A DNA stretch of 64,000 nucleotides, from positions 5,828,001 through 5,892,000 of the forward strand of contig NC_035790.1 in assembly GCF_001653235.2 (NCBI RefSeq), read 5' to 3'. A model generated the notes under the pieces. That model did no database searches, was not told the origin of the DNA, and worked only from the letters and a program-made list of their open reading frames with translations. Of the stretch, positions 47,690 through 59,746 are shown piece by piece. The position numbers and the translations under genes were made by a program. Position 1 is the first letter of the stretch. Every line of letters starts with the position of its first letter. The DNA is from Pochonia chlamydosporia 170. Taxonomy: Eukaryota > Ascomycota > Sordariomycetes > Hypocreales > Clavicipitaceae.

Positions 47690-49377
47690 CAACAGCCCAC
47701 CGAGACACACACTTCTGCGCGTCTTTCGGAGATACGCGCACGCGCAGTTGTCTCTGCCCAGATAAATGTCTCTCGGAATCGACTCCCAAATCTGACTTGA
47801 TCGTTGAGAGTGGGTGGGATCACCTCACATCACATCACCTCACCTCACCCCCCCTTCGAACCACCCTTCCGACTCCCTTCGGTGTACTTGGCTGTTTTCT
47901 ATTGCGCAAGGCAATTTGGAAAACTAATCCAGAGAAAAGGAAAAGAGGCAAAGGAAGCAGATGAGAAAATCTGAGGCCGAAATCTGAGACATGCCTCACT
48001 ACCGGAGCTGGATATTGGAGCTAGGAATTCATACGGTTGAGAAGCAGCCAAACCCAAAGCTACTGCACAGTATAGGCGAATCGCTCCTAATGCAGATCCC
48101 TCGTCATCAGCGGTGGGCAGCTGAACGGCGCGTCCCGTCTGGTGGGCGGCAATTTAAATTGCCCGGCATCAACGGTTTGGTCCGACTTGTGGTTCATACT
48201 AGAATAGACTATTTCTTGAAGGAGAATTGACCAACCTCGACGCCATGAGCTCATGCCACCGGGAGGAAGCCGTGCTGACGGGCATTGGTAGTTGAGACGA
48301 AAAGCGTTGACAATTCCCAAACCAGATATCAATGACACACAGACAACTACAAAGTCAGCAGACGATGCAAATGATGCAAATACAAGACGCCGGAGCTGTG
48401 TGGCATGATTGCCAAACCATGGTCCTCCCAGGCAGGCTGAAACCGCAGCAAAGTGACAGACAGACACCAGACCCTCTGACAGACATATCTTGAGCACATC
48501 ACTGGCCAACCACGGCAGCCTGTCGATCAGATTATCTCTTCAGAAATGCCACGTCTGGTTCCACCGAGTCAAGCGAAAAACCCAGTACCAAGCTGTCGGT
48601 GCTGGTCTGGTACCGTCTGGTAACGTCTGGTGAGGCAAAAATACCCCTGGCAGGACAGAAAGAGTTTCGTCCCTTGCGTTCTGGGGTAGAAGTATGGCAG
48701 CATCTCATTCAATTGGGCCACTTTAGGAAAGGAATGGTTTTCTCGAGGAAACAAAAGCAACAGCATGCCTTGCCACCTCAAGCCCCCAGCTTTTTTCTTT
48801 TCCTCATGGGCTGGGGACTGAGACAGGGCCATGGCCGTACCTGGATTAGCGATGCCGGACATTCCACGCTTGCGGACCCGCAGTCTTGGGTCACAAGATT
48901 TCAAGATGGACCGGATGGTCTTCCGCGCTCATCTATCATAAATGACAGTTGCTTTCGCAAGGCGATGATGGTTCCAGCAGTGTGGGTAGAGTTTCGATTG
49001 CTCAGCCCGCGCCCTGCGACCACTAACCATTCCCGCTGAACATTGAACACCGAACACTATGCCATCCCTTGGGTCGCAGGCGCATGCTTTTGGTCTTGCA
49101 TTTCTGCCTGGTCAATTCTTTCTTGCACGTACGCCCTTCTTTTTCTTCCATGGCCCGCAAATGAGTCGTGTATTGTATTAGATATAGCGACTTGGTCGCC
49201 GAAGTCTCGGAGAGTTAGTTAGCTAGCCTGCGAGAAGGCAGCCGTGGCGGACGTGGGAAGAAAAGGACCGAAATTGACGCAACATCAAAACGCCATTTAA
49301 ATTTTTTATTTCAAACCAAGAATATTCGGTCTCGCTGAATTGAAAAGGAGAGAGAGAGATAATTTATTTGTTGCCGA

Positions 49378-49397
49378 GTACTGTACTGTACTGTACT
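49378..49397 (+). repeat. (GTACT)4 microsatellite
   Basis: Four perfect GTACT units in a gene-free stretch. Confidence 0.85.
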
Positions 49398-50982
49398 GCA
49401 ATATGAACAAGGCACTGGGTCGTTATTACTACTGACAGGTGGCTCCTGCTGGCCCAAACCGACCCTCGCAAACCAGGTACGCAATGTCGTCAACGAATGC
49501 CGGGAAGCCAATCGATTGTATTGCCACCAAAGGGGTAGCGAATTTTGATCCAAGACCACCACATGCATCGAAATTCGACAAGTCAATCGAGCCAAATCAG
49601 ATTGGAAACGTTTAGAGCACTGACTTCTGTCAAAGCTGCTTCAGGCGTGTAGCCAGGCTGCCTTCCTATTCGTAGTTACATGGCCTTGTGCTCTGTCCAG
49701 ATGACCTCCGGAAACTATTCTTGTCGCCGCGATTGGTCAGGATGTAGTGGGGCATGTTTTCTTGTTATCCTAGTGGTCGGCTGTAACTGCCAGTTGAATT
49801 GTCAGGAAAAACACAAAGCCGTTTCGTTTGTTTTCCATTCTTTCTTTCCTTTTGCATTTTTTCTTTCGCTGTGCGACACAATGCCAAACCGACGGCCAGC
49901 TTCCAAACAAATTCTTTCCTGCAACGCTTCGGGCACTTTTCAACCACAAGACCTGCTGGTGATGAACAGGAGAGTTCCACCCAAGTTCCAGGAAGACGGG
50001 ATGGGGCTAAAGTCGGGGAACAGGGATTGGAACGCCGGCCACCAATGGAACTTCAGCATGACCGGCGCCACCCGTCTGCCCTGCCGTGGGCTGAAAGACA
50101 CTCTGGGCACTGCGAGGCACCCATCTTCACCGTTGACCCTGCTTGAATTCCTCCTCCATGGTCCTGTATTTCCACGCCCAATGGATGGGTTGTGAGGGTG
50201 CTAATTCGATACAAACCTTCAGATTCGAAACTTGATAACTCAGGTGCACGGTCGCCAACGGAAGAAAATGGGTGTGCCTAACTTTGCCACTAGGAGGCAA
50301 GTCGAATCCCTTGCTCAAGTCGGAGACTTCTCCGCGAAGGGCTTTAGACCTGGATTCGCATCACTGGCTGGGAAAACAGACTTTGGACAAAGGAAAGAAA
50401 AGCTAACTATTGCCAAGTTGGAATTAACTCCGACCCTACCAAATGGCTGGGTGGTGTAAGCCCAACGCAAAGTCTCGTTACTCCATATGCGCGTCGCATT
50501 CCTGTTCACCCTGAAGTTGTCCATCCGTTCAAACACTGTCGACAAAGATAATCACATCCTCTCGATATGTCCGAAGAGAGCCGCACTGGAAGCCTGTTCT
50601 CAAACATGCCTGGCGGCACACTCCATATCATGCCCAAGGGTTCCCAGCTGAGGCTTCTCAGCTCCTCGCGGCGTTTTCGAGGCGTTGGGGGCGTTCCTGG
50701 TGCGGCACGTTACATTATGAGGGGATTGCTCCCCAGCATGCATCGCTCACATATCGCTTGTTCAAGCAAGACAAAAGTTACTGATCCCTTTCTGACATCC
50801 CCACACAATACTCTTTTGTTGGCGTCGCAATGTCTCAATATCCGTAGGGTTCTTGACATTGCCAGCCGTCGTGGGGAACTGTCCAGTATTCCGTATGGAT
50901 AATCTGTTGTAAGGTTACCAACGCCACTCGCTACCGCCCGTTAGCATTGCGATGCTTCTGGGAGCATGTCATCAACTCATTA

Positions 50983-50984
<2 letters not shown>

Positions 50985-51025
<41 letters not shown>
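50985..51025 (+). repeat. Poly(A) tract of 41 nt
   Basis: An uninterrupted run of 41 A follows CAACTCATTACT and precedes GACTCCGACATATG. The length is unusual for chance. It may mark the 3' end of a retroposed sequence or be a slippage-expanded homopolymer; no reverse transcriptase frame or clear target-site duplication is visible nearby. Confidence 0.9.
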
Positions 51026-51027
<2 letters not shown>

Positions 51028-54000
51028 CTCCGACATATGAAGAAGAAATTAGCTCATGCTATTATCGTCAAAATCGAGTAAAGAGCAGGGTAGTCTTCTT
51101 TGTCCCGGTTAGGTAGCGCCAGATGTGCGGATACCATTATTTAGCAACAATGACATTGTGTTGAAGAGAGACCCTTGACCCTGCATATTCGCGACGATTT
51201 TTCACAGACAACAATAGTTTCCCATTCACCAGGTCGACGGGACCGCGGTCCTGTTGTTGGATTGTCGTTGAATAGGCATAAAAGAAGTCGAGACGTGAGC
51301 AGCAACAATGCCGCGTTTCTTTTCGTAAGCGCGCTTAGGAAAAAGCACAGAAGCCAAAGGACAAGAACAAGGAACAGGGAATGAGAACGGCGAGTAATGA
51401 GGCATCTGTGAGCTGACTGGTCATTGAGCGGAATGATACATTGGTCAATAACCAAGAATACGGTACCTACTGTACTATGCCCGCTGGAGGAGATCTGAAG
51501 AGCCTTGCCACAAAATTGGTCATCGAATATGGCATGGGTAGTCTTGACCACCAAAAGCAACAACGTTCAGGCAGCCCATGTCAGGCGATGAGCTTCTGAT
51601 GCGTTGGCAATTCCAGCGCTGAGAGGGACATGGCCTGGTGATCAAACTGGTTATTAATTGGGAGCATTATTACTCCGGCGCGGCACCGATACGGGACTTG
51701 ACAGGCATAAGCACCAGTACAAGCTTGACCAGATTACACTCCAGATTGCACTTGGGCGGTGACCGACCAGACCCCAGATGCCACCCCCTCAATTTTCAAT
51801 CTTGCTCCAGATGTCCAATCCTAGGCGAACAGTAACCATCGGGCGGGGGAGAGGCTGGTGCAACTTGTCGCGTGCGGCTGTGCCACTCATCAATTCTCCA
51901 TAGGAACAGTACAGTGATGACTGCTCTGTAATGATACGGTATGTCTTGTGTCAACCTGAAATCAACCGGAGCGAGCTCCTATTGAGGCATTGCATTGATT
52001 CTCGCAGCTGCTTTCACAGGGAACACGGACTGATTTGGCCTCGGAACAGGCTCAAGCACGACGCGGTACTACCCCGTGTCAAAGCCACTGATGAAGAGGA
52101 CTTCTGGACTTCCCCAGTCCGAAACAGATGGGAGAGCAGGTGACCACTGGCCGCTGAAAGGGTGCCGTCATGTCCAAGACCCTTCTGATCCTTTTTTTGG
52201 TACATTTGTTGATGCGTTGGCACCGACAATGTCGAGAAAGACGGCAGCCAAGAAGTGTGTTCGAGTCGCCATGAGAAGAGGATCTGCCCGATGCAACCCC
52301 CAAATTTCCAAACCAATCTACGGAGTATCCAGACACAAGTCTGCCTAGAGGGCTTTTGCAGGTTTTGTTGTTGCTCTCATGATACAAGCCAGCATATTAC
52401 TCAGGCCACCGCTCTCGCAACCGGTGCATTGACTGGCTCACATTTGCGTTGGCATATGTCTTGATGACCATGCAACCTCGCTCATGCAGCATTGCCCAGC
52501 ATCCTTCCTGTCTGGAGAACCCTGTCCATGATACAGGAATGTAAATCACGAACCCAATCGCTTGGAGCCCAGTAAGGCGCAGCGTCAGAAGCAGATCATT
52601 GTCAGCACAGGTCGCGAGACCCTTCTCGTTTTTGGACGCCCGCGGCAAAGCTGGGCAAAGCTGGCCTGGGGAAGCCCTCAACTGGGAGTTGACCTTGTCG
52701 CCAATTGGCATCTCCATCTCCATATTTAAGCGACAGAGTGTCAAAAGTGCGTCACAGGGTCAGCTGGACGGTGTGTTGGAACCACTGAGAGCATACACAG
52801 AGACCTCGCAACCAAGCATCTGAAGCCAAGCCCATCTGAGCCCCCCGTCGCTTCTTGTCGCCCCCAATGATGAATGCCCTGACTTCGTTGCAAGGCACGT
52901 CACATCCAGTTCCCTTGGCGAGACAGGCACACGATGTAAGCGAAGTAGGGAAAACCTGGGGACTCACTTTTGCAATCCATTCGTTCTGATGAGGCAAACA
53001 GAGTTGAGTTGCTCGATGCCAATTGAACCAGCGACGAGCACCTGACCCGGCTGTGTTGTTGGTTGTTGGGCGGTAGTATGAAACACTGCTGCTTCATCCA
53101 AATGTTGAGTTGTGGCTATCAGGGCTTCATGATGGACCAAAAAATCGTCATTGGTCACTCATCAACGCATCGTCTACAGGACGTATCACAAAGGTGTCTG
53201 GCGTATGTAGGTATTGGCCCAATATTCAGGTGGTGCGAAATTGGCAAACTGCCTCATTGGAAGCTTGCACCAGTCGGTCAGTCGTAAACGTGGCAGCGTG
53301 ACTCGCACAAACTACGGAGTAGATACGCTCAGAGTCCCCTCCCCGATTTGTGCCTGTAAAAAAAAGGAACCCAATATTGAGCCCTTCATCAGAGTGTTGA
53401 CAGTTTTCATGTGTGTGGCTGTGTTATTGTGCTTGGACAACCACCACAGTTTGGCGCTTTGGTGAGGTCTGAGCGAAGACATCCAGGAGTCGGGACCGAC
53501 CACCCGAAGACGCGGTCACAAGTTATCCTGAATCAATCGAGCGCAATCAATTACATACATACCGGTACACTACCCCGTGGAGTACCGTACTGCACGCTAC
53601 AGTAATTGCAGTCAGTGCATTGTAACAATATGTGCTGCTGCTATTGCCTGGGACTGCAACAAAGTCCAGACTGCAGGAGACGGGCGACATGTTTCTTCTC
53701 TGATCGACGAGACAACGTCGATGGACGTCTGGTCGAGACTGAACAATAGCAGGCCGGGCAACCAGACTCGTGCTCAAGTGAGGAGAGGCCCAAGGGCACG
53801 GCCAGCAGCCTCAGACAGTAAGCAGCTTGTTCTAGGCCAGTCCCTGAACCGTACGGGCTCCCAACTCCGTTTTAAACATGATGTGAATCTCTGCGCGTGA
53901 CTGCCAGTTGTCCGGTTGTTCGAGATCACGGGGAGATGCCCGTTGCGGCAACACTCTGAGAAGTTCGCCTTTTGGTCAGGGTCAGGTCTTGTGTTCTTGG

Positions 54001-55382
54001 ACGGTCAGCCAATCCCTGCTCCGTCGACAGTAAGAGACGGCCCAGATTGGCCAACACCTGGGGAATTGCATGAGCATTGGGAATTGATTGGGGCAAAATC
54101 CCCCAAAGGGCCTCGGTGACGGACAACCGAAACGGAGCACCCGCCATCACATGATGGAAGACGGTGCGCATCCACAGGCTCTGCCTGGACTCATCACGGT
54201 CGAGGTCGACCACAGGGCTGGAGGCCTTCGGTGGGCAATTTGAGTGCTTGATTCAGGGCCAAAAGTCAAAACGGAGACGCGGCCCAAAAAGGCTTAGTTA
54301 GATTTTGAGCCAACTAAGCCCCTAATGGTAGTGCTTTGGCTGCACTCAACAACAGAGTGGCAAGGTGCTACCCAGTTAGGCTTAAAGCGTAAAGCCGAAG
54401 AGGTCACGCTGGACAGAGCCAGCAAAGGCCAAATGGCCCCAGGGCAGGTTCCCCGACCTCGTCTTTCAATCTCGCACCCCCCCTTGCTCCTTGGTGCACC
54501 TGGGACTTTTGGGGGCCTGGAATTCCAACGAGCCCACGGTTACTGATCACAAGAGGCCTTGGACTGGGTGTCTCTCTCAGCACCCCAAAAGCAGAGCGTG
54601 CTGTGCTGGCCCTGTGCACTGGACGCTGTTCCCAGCGGCGCTTCCGTTCGGGACACCGCTTCGGCACCTTTGGCTTCTTTTCGCACCCCCCCCATTTGCT
54701 TTCCGCGCGCTCTCACCCCCCACCCTTGCGTTTGGTACGTACCACATGGTTCCGACCCTTGTTGCTCTCGTTGGGTCTGAAGTGCAAGTTACATCCACGC
54801 CACGACTCAATGCCCTTGGGCTGCACTTCCCTCCCCCGTCCCACTGTCGTTATTCCCACATCATTCATGACTACATTAGTATATCCTCTTCCCCAGACAC
54901 CCTCCTCCCACTGCCATTCTCTCGTCTCCATCTTTCCCTCCGCATTGTATGCTCTGTCGAACCTTCAACCGACTGAACAAGATATATCCTTCAAGGACAC
55001 ATCGTCTCCTTTGCATCTAGCAATACTCTGCGCCTACTGCGAAGCCAGCGACCACTCCAGCTACTCAATTGTGCCACTCGCCCATCGACATTAGAGTCAT
55101 ACCAACGCCTCGCCCCCATCTTGGCAACAACTACACTTGCATCCAGCAACTCCACGAATTGGCGCAAGAACCGCACCTGAACAAAACAATCCGACACGGC
55201 TTCCAATCGAGACTATTCAACTGCGTCGGCCTCCCATACCAAGGATTCTTCACCACTTAAAAGCTGCCCAGCGTTCGCATCTCGGAAGCGACGAGGCATG
55301 CTTCTTTGAGACACCATCCAGGCGACTCACCCCTTCCAAACAACGCACTCTTACACCTGCTCGAAAAGATCGAGCATCACAA
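51026..55382. other. Gene-poor region and upstream region of the MKS1-like gene
   Basis: No gene supported from 51.0 to 54.7 kb; short frames on both strands show no domain. From about 54650 the plus strand turns C/T-rich (many CCCCC, CTCTC, TCTCTTC stretches) and remains so to 55380, as expected of a fungal promoter and 5' leader. The reading frame of the downstream gene is open from about 55137, but without an ATG until 55383. Confidence 0.45.
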
Positions 55383-57113
55383 ATGGCAGAGATGCCTTAT
55401 CGGTTAGATACACACGTCTTAACGGTAGACGCCAACGTCATTCACAAGGTCGACACGGCCAATCCTGCCAACCTGTATAGCATGTGGACCGGTAAGTCAT
55501 ATTTTCGCCACAACCCAGACCTGCCCGCATCGCTTGATGCTGACCAACCGGACTTAACAGTCTTTTCCCGCTGCGCAGATTCAGTAGAACAAGGTAGAAG
55601 ATTAGAAAATCTGAGCTGGCGTCTCTGGCAAAGAGAGCAGCTCGTCGAGAACGCAAATAAAAACGACGCATCTTGCACCACTGCCACCACCACAGACACT
55701 CTCCCCAAGAACGTCCCCTCAGACGCGAGGATACAAGAAGTTCCTCAGCTCTCCGGCAGCGTCGAGTCATTAGCCGACGACGAGGCCGTCGACTTCACCT
55801 CTGTCTCCGCACCTCTCGAGATCCGACCCAGGATACGCAGACTGGATTCTTCCACCACCCGAAGAGATCGACGCATCAGCTCAGACGACTTTGAGAAGAT
55901 GATCGTCTCCATCGTCAAGGACAAGGCTCCCCTTTCTGCCCCATCACAAACATCGCCGTTGATGGCTTCCACCAAGGAGCCGGCCCCTGCTCCTCTCCCT
56001 CCCACCCTCACTCGATCCGGATCGACCACAACCGAATCTCAATCCTCAGAACAGATTTCCGAGGACTCACATCCTTCTCCCATGCCAACCTCGGAGGGTA
56101 TCGAGGTACAGGCACTCTCTTTCCCAGAGCCAGCCGCTGCTGCTTCTTCGGAAGACCCCTTGCCTGAGCCCAGATCTTCACCGGCACCCATGGATGTGCA
56201 GCCCAAGAAGCAGCCTGCCCGGTTTGCCCTCGGTGGATCTTGCTCCTCAAGCGAACATAGCCAAAGCATCGACAATGTCAAGGCCACCTCCACTGCAGTC
56301 GGCAAGAAGCCCATGTTCCAGATTGGCGGCTCATCAGGAGAGGATTCTCTCAAGAGCTCCGTCCACTCTAACGTCCCCATCACCCTCAACAACATGCCAT
56401 CCGAGCTTATGCAGCAGAGTGAGAATGCAGTTGACTCTGACACCGAGGCCGAGTATATCGACGAGAGTGCCATTGACGATGACGACTCGTCTGACTGGGA
56501 AGACTCCACAGAGGACAGCGGCAAGTCTAGTGTTGACGACAAATTTTTCCAGCGTGTCGAGTCCAAGGCCAACCTGGCATCTCGCCCATCGCTTATTACT
56601 CTCATGCTTGCCCAGAACGAGCGAGCCAACACTCTCGGCAACCAAGCTTCACAGTCTACTCCCGCCATCCACCGATCCCGGGCCGCGCCTAATGGTATCA
56701 GCCTCGCTGGTTCTCCCAATGACTCTGACGAGGCCCCACTCATGATGAAGGGTTTCCGACACGCGGCACTCAACCCCATCAGCGAGATCCCTCGATCTAC
56801 CGCCCAGCCCATCGTTACTCGTTCTACCCACACCAACTTCCCTGCGGCCTTCTCTCCACGGACCACCCGTCGCAACATGCTGGCTACCGAACTTACGGAA
56901 TCCCTCCGACTCAACCTTGTTTGGGAGCGACAGCAGAAGAAGTTTGGTGGCAAGGCGTTGCTCAAGCGCCGCCACACCTCGCAGGATGTTGCCAATCTGA
57001 AGCAATATCCCCAGAAGGCATGCATGAAGCCTAGCGAGGATGTGGAAGCACATAGCTGGAACCAATATTTCTCCAAGGAAGCCCTCAATGGATACCACTC
57101 CAAGGGGTGGTAA
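55383..57113 (+). CDS. MKS1-like regulator with GATA_AreA-type (DUF1752) and DUF3295-like regions
   Basis: Probable nitrogen or retrograde-type regulatory protein related to fungal Mks1-like proteins; the exact role is unknown. Exons are 55383-55491 and 55561-57113, giving 553 residues. The 69-nt intron is a multiple of three and has no stop, so the frame looks continuous, but GTAAGT at 55492 and TTAACAG before 55561 are strong sites. Splicing joins NLYSMWT to VFSRCADSVEQGRRLENLSW, the conserved short helical domain seen at the N-terminus of AreA and Mks1-type proteins (PF08550-like). The middle is Ser/Pro/acidic and disordered, with a stretch of Asp/Glu (DTEAEYIDESAIDDDDSSDW). The C-terminal part (PSLITLMLAQNERAN, then RRNMLATELTESLR, LVWERQQK, RRHTSQDVANLKQYP) matches the DUF3295-type conserved block. 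ATG 55383 is the first in frame; ATG 55392 is an alternative. Confidence 0.88.
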   Translation: MAEMPYRLDTHVLTVDANVIHKVDTANPANLYSMWTGKSYFRHNPDLPASLDADQPDLTVFSRCADSVEQGRRLENLSWRLWQREQLVENANKNDASCTTATTTDTLPKNVPSDARIQEVPQLSGSVESLADDEAVDFTSVSAPLEIRPRIRRLDSSTTRRDRRISSDDFEKMIVSIVKDKAPLSAPSQTSPLMASTKEPAPAPLPPTLTRSGSTTTESQSSEQISEDSHPSPMPTSEGIEVQALSFPEPAAAASSEDPLPEPRSSPAPMDVQPKKQPARFALGGSCSSSEHSQSIDNVKATSTAVGKKPMFQIGGSSGEDSLKSSVHSNVPITLNNMPSELMQQSENAVDSDTEAEYIDESAIDDDDSSDWEDSTEDSGKSSVDDKFFQRVESKANLASRPSLITLMLAQNERANTLGNQASQSTPAIHRSRAAPNGISLAGSPNDSDEAPLMMKGFRHAALNPISEIPRSTAQPIVTRSTHTNFPAAFSPRTTRRNMLATELTESLRLNLVWERQQKKFGGKALLKRRHTSQDVANLKQYPQKACMKPSEDVEAHSWNQYFSKEALNGYHSKGW

Positions 57114-58771
57114 ACAGCAGGTGCCCTTTGACTCTTCGGACGGCATATGGAACATGTACAAACTCTGGATGGCTTGAATAGCCCGCCCACCTGGCAAGGC
57201 TATGACGCGCCTTGCCGTGTATATCTGAACGGCGTATAAAGATTTTCCTTGAAGACACTCGGATCTTCCTAATCACATACCCACATCTTGGACTTTTATG
57301 ACGACACTTGGGCTTCGACCCGAGAATACTACGCGATTCGTTTTAGCGTTACATGCATTACCAACGGAAGCACAGCATTTATAGCGTACACATGGAAACA
57401 CGTAATTTGACGTGTCTGTTTGTTCGCGTATCTCGTGCTCTACCTTAATGTCTTGTTTTTTTCTTACATTTCTAATTTCCAAAAATGGAATTTCACTTTG
57501 CGAGGCGTTGCATATCATCATTCTTCTCTTTTCACACCAATGATACCATGGTCTGGACTTTTTTATCGGCTCCACGGGGAGCAAACACATTCATGTTTAG
57601 TAGATTGGCTCAAGGCTTTGTACTCTATCAAGGGAAACGGGGGTGAAAGTATCAAGACGGACATTCTACAAGGGCGACCTTGAGCGGGGGATGCATCTAT
57701 CCCTCACTTGACGAATGCCAGGAGAGTGACGGAGGGGCAAAAGCTGGAAGAAGAAAACAAGCGGAACAAAGAGAAAAGTGAGAGAGAAGGGGAAAAAGGG
57801 CGCAAATGCGCGACGGGGGTATGCAAATGGGGAAGCCGGTCACAGAACCCGACGAGGCGAGCAACTTGTTCTTCATCTTTACATGGACAAACAGGGAGAA
57901 GAAGCTGAGCTGCTTGGAGAGGTGTCTGGTGTGCCGACATAGGAAGAGCCGCAAAAGCATGAATTGAATAAACTATGAACTCAAAAACTACTGGTGCAAT
58001 TTTCCTTAGCTAGTGAGGTCTCGCGTGAAGATGGCCATGTACGGAACTGGCGACGATCTGTAACCTTGGATGGGATTTCCATTCCTCGGGAATTGATATT
58101 GCCATGGTGTGAGCTTTGGTGGGCATAAGGCGGAGGTAGCGGTGAATGGTGACTGCGTGAGCGAGGAGGGGTGGGCATTGAATTGCAGATTGTCTGTCGA
58201 AGCTTGACCAAGTTGGTGCATGTTGAATGCATCAATTGTGGAGCATTCGATTGGCGGAGAAAAACGACCCAAGTGTCACGAGCAGACGATAAGCTTTTTT
58301 CTCCTCCTCAGCAGACTGCCTGACACTTGTTTGCAATTGGACCGGGGCCAAAGAAGCCTTGGGACCAGCAGAAATGATGAATGTGCTTGCAATTTGAACC
58401 GACCGGACCCTTTTTTCTGGCAAAACCGATCACAGAGCCCAATTAGCCGTAGGGCCGAAAGACCCTGCCTGCATGGAAGTCGGAAGGCCTTGGGTATGTC
58501 AACGATTTGAACCAGGGTCAATTCTAGCTGTGCGTGCAGTGGTTGGGAGAGGGGCCCGTCATTTTGACCGCCATTCAACTCAGTTGACGCAGGGTCTTTC
58601 TAGCTGGGCTGAATTTTTTTTTATCCCTCAGGCCATTTTTAATTCCCATGGCTGGGGTCACTGCTTTACAGTACTCTGTACAGGGAAACTATTATAGCAA
58701 AGATTCTCCGTATTGTAGGGGGCTGTGCTGGCTTGTTGAAGAATGGTGAGGTCGGTCCGACTTGGCCGTTT
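57114..58771. other. Downstream region of the MKS1-like gene
   Basis: About 1.65 kb with no supported gene. The first 600 bp fits a 3' untranslated region. A purine-rich plus strand (57720-57800, AAGAGAAAAGTGAGAGAG) makes open but unconvincing frames on the minus strand. Confidence 0.45.
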
Positions 58772-59440
58772 TCAAATGCCCATGTCGGGGAGGTTCGGCA
58801 ATTTACCCGACCACGTTTTACAATAGCACTCTTTCCAGCACACTGCACTTGCTGGGTAAAGTAATCGGATAATTTTGCACCTACGGGGTAGTAGAGTTAT
58901 TTTGTTGCAACACGGCCTTGGTGGTTTCCAATTTTTTCCTGCACGGTTGACTGACTGACATGTAAGTACGTCGTTCATGACGTGCAGCGTGATGCGAGGC
59001 GCCGGCGTCGGAGGCAAGGGTTCACGAAAGAGGGGTCTCGTGTGAGGAAATTTTTTGCACAGGTGCTTGATAACTCGGGGGTGTGTATTGCGCTGCATAT
59101 GATGTTGTGGATTGGGGAATGAGAGGGCTCGGCATTTGAAGGGTTTGGCTGGTGGGTTTGGTGGAGAGCGGAAGATGGAATGGATTGGACCCTTTTGTTT
59201 GTTCTGTGGTGATGAGGTGTGGTTTTGATGAGTGGCCGTGGGTGGATTTGAAGATGTTGATTGTTGGTGGGAGGTGGAGGTGTGGCGGGTGAGGCGAGGC
59301 ACCGTCATGGGAGATGTGTTACGGTTGTAGAGCTGGTAGCCTTGCATACCTAGGTTGTCTGTATAAACAGGTTCGTGATGAAGTTTGAAGTTTGTTGCTT
59401 TTGATTGAGTTTGTAGGAATGAATTGTCCGTTTCTGACAT
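58772..59440 (-). CDS. Doubtful 222-codon open frame next to the HET gene
   Basis: An ATG-initiated frame of 222 codons, divergent from the HET-domain gene with about 300 bp between the starts. I recognise no domain. The product is basic and rich in Pro, Thr, His and Asn (TSTSHQQSTSSNPPTATHQN), with no signal peptide or membrane segment. Candidate splice sites inside it (an AG/GTATGC donor near 59345) mean that a real transcript could differ. The long CT-rich strand bias could create such a frame by chance. Kept only because its length and position (separate promoter, no overlap with another gene) are compatible with a small lineage-specific gene. Confidence 0.25.
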   Translation of the reverse strand: MSETDNSFLQTQSKATNFKLHHEPVYTDNLGMQGYQLYNRNTSPMTVPRLTRHTSTSHQQSTSSNPPTATHQNHTSSPQNKQKGPIHSIFRSPPNPPAKPFKCRALSFPNPQHHMQRNTHPRVIKHLCKKFPHTRPLFREPLPPTPAPRITLHVMNDVLTCQSVNRAGKNWKPPRPCCNKITLLPRRCKIIRLLYPASAVCWKECYCKTWSGKLPNLPDMGI

Positions 59441-59746
59441 ATCACGTTATCCAGCATGGTGCAGCTGTGACGTAGAAAGTCAGCAGTCTGGTATTTCAGG
59501 CAGCTGCACTTCCACGCTCAATGTAAACTCCTACATCCTAGCCGCTATATCACGGTGACAAAAGACCTAGCGTCACAAAAGGCAACTCCAGGTAAAATAT
59601 ATCCCAGAGATTGAGTTTGCGACAGATCAAAGGCAGCACAGCCTTCAATACGCAGCTCCAATGCCGGCGATGCCCTGAGGGTCGCGTCTTGTCTGGAGAC
59701 TAAAACCACCAACCTCGCCGCGTGCCTGGAACAAAAGTCGCCGACA
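59441..59746. other. Upstream region of the HET-domain gene
   Basis: About 300 bp before the HET-gene ATG. Nothing specific seen. Confidence 0.4.

Larger units (their letters stand above)
43314..50984. other. Gene-poor region, 43.3-51.0 kb
   Basis: No gene supported. The longest frame is 49680-50195 (plus, 171 codons from an ATG); it has no recognisable domain and codes past several low-quality stretches, so I do not call it. Microsatellites include (TGG)6 at 45109-45126, three copies of CAGTCATCCG at 47660-47689, CACCTCACAT-type repeats at 47821-47848 and four GTACT units at 49378-49397. Confidence 0.45.

Noticed and set aside
49680..50195. 171-codon plus-strand frame with a hydrophobic segment
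   Set aside because: The Phe-rich segment comes from a TTCTTTC-rich tract, no family is recognisable, and the codon pattern does not resemble neighbouring genes. It stays possible but unsupported.
56039..57190. 383-codon minus-strand open frame
   Set aside because: It lies fully antisense to the MKS1-like gene, whose product has recognisable conserved blocks. The open antisense frame follows from that gene's codon use.
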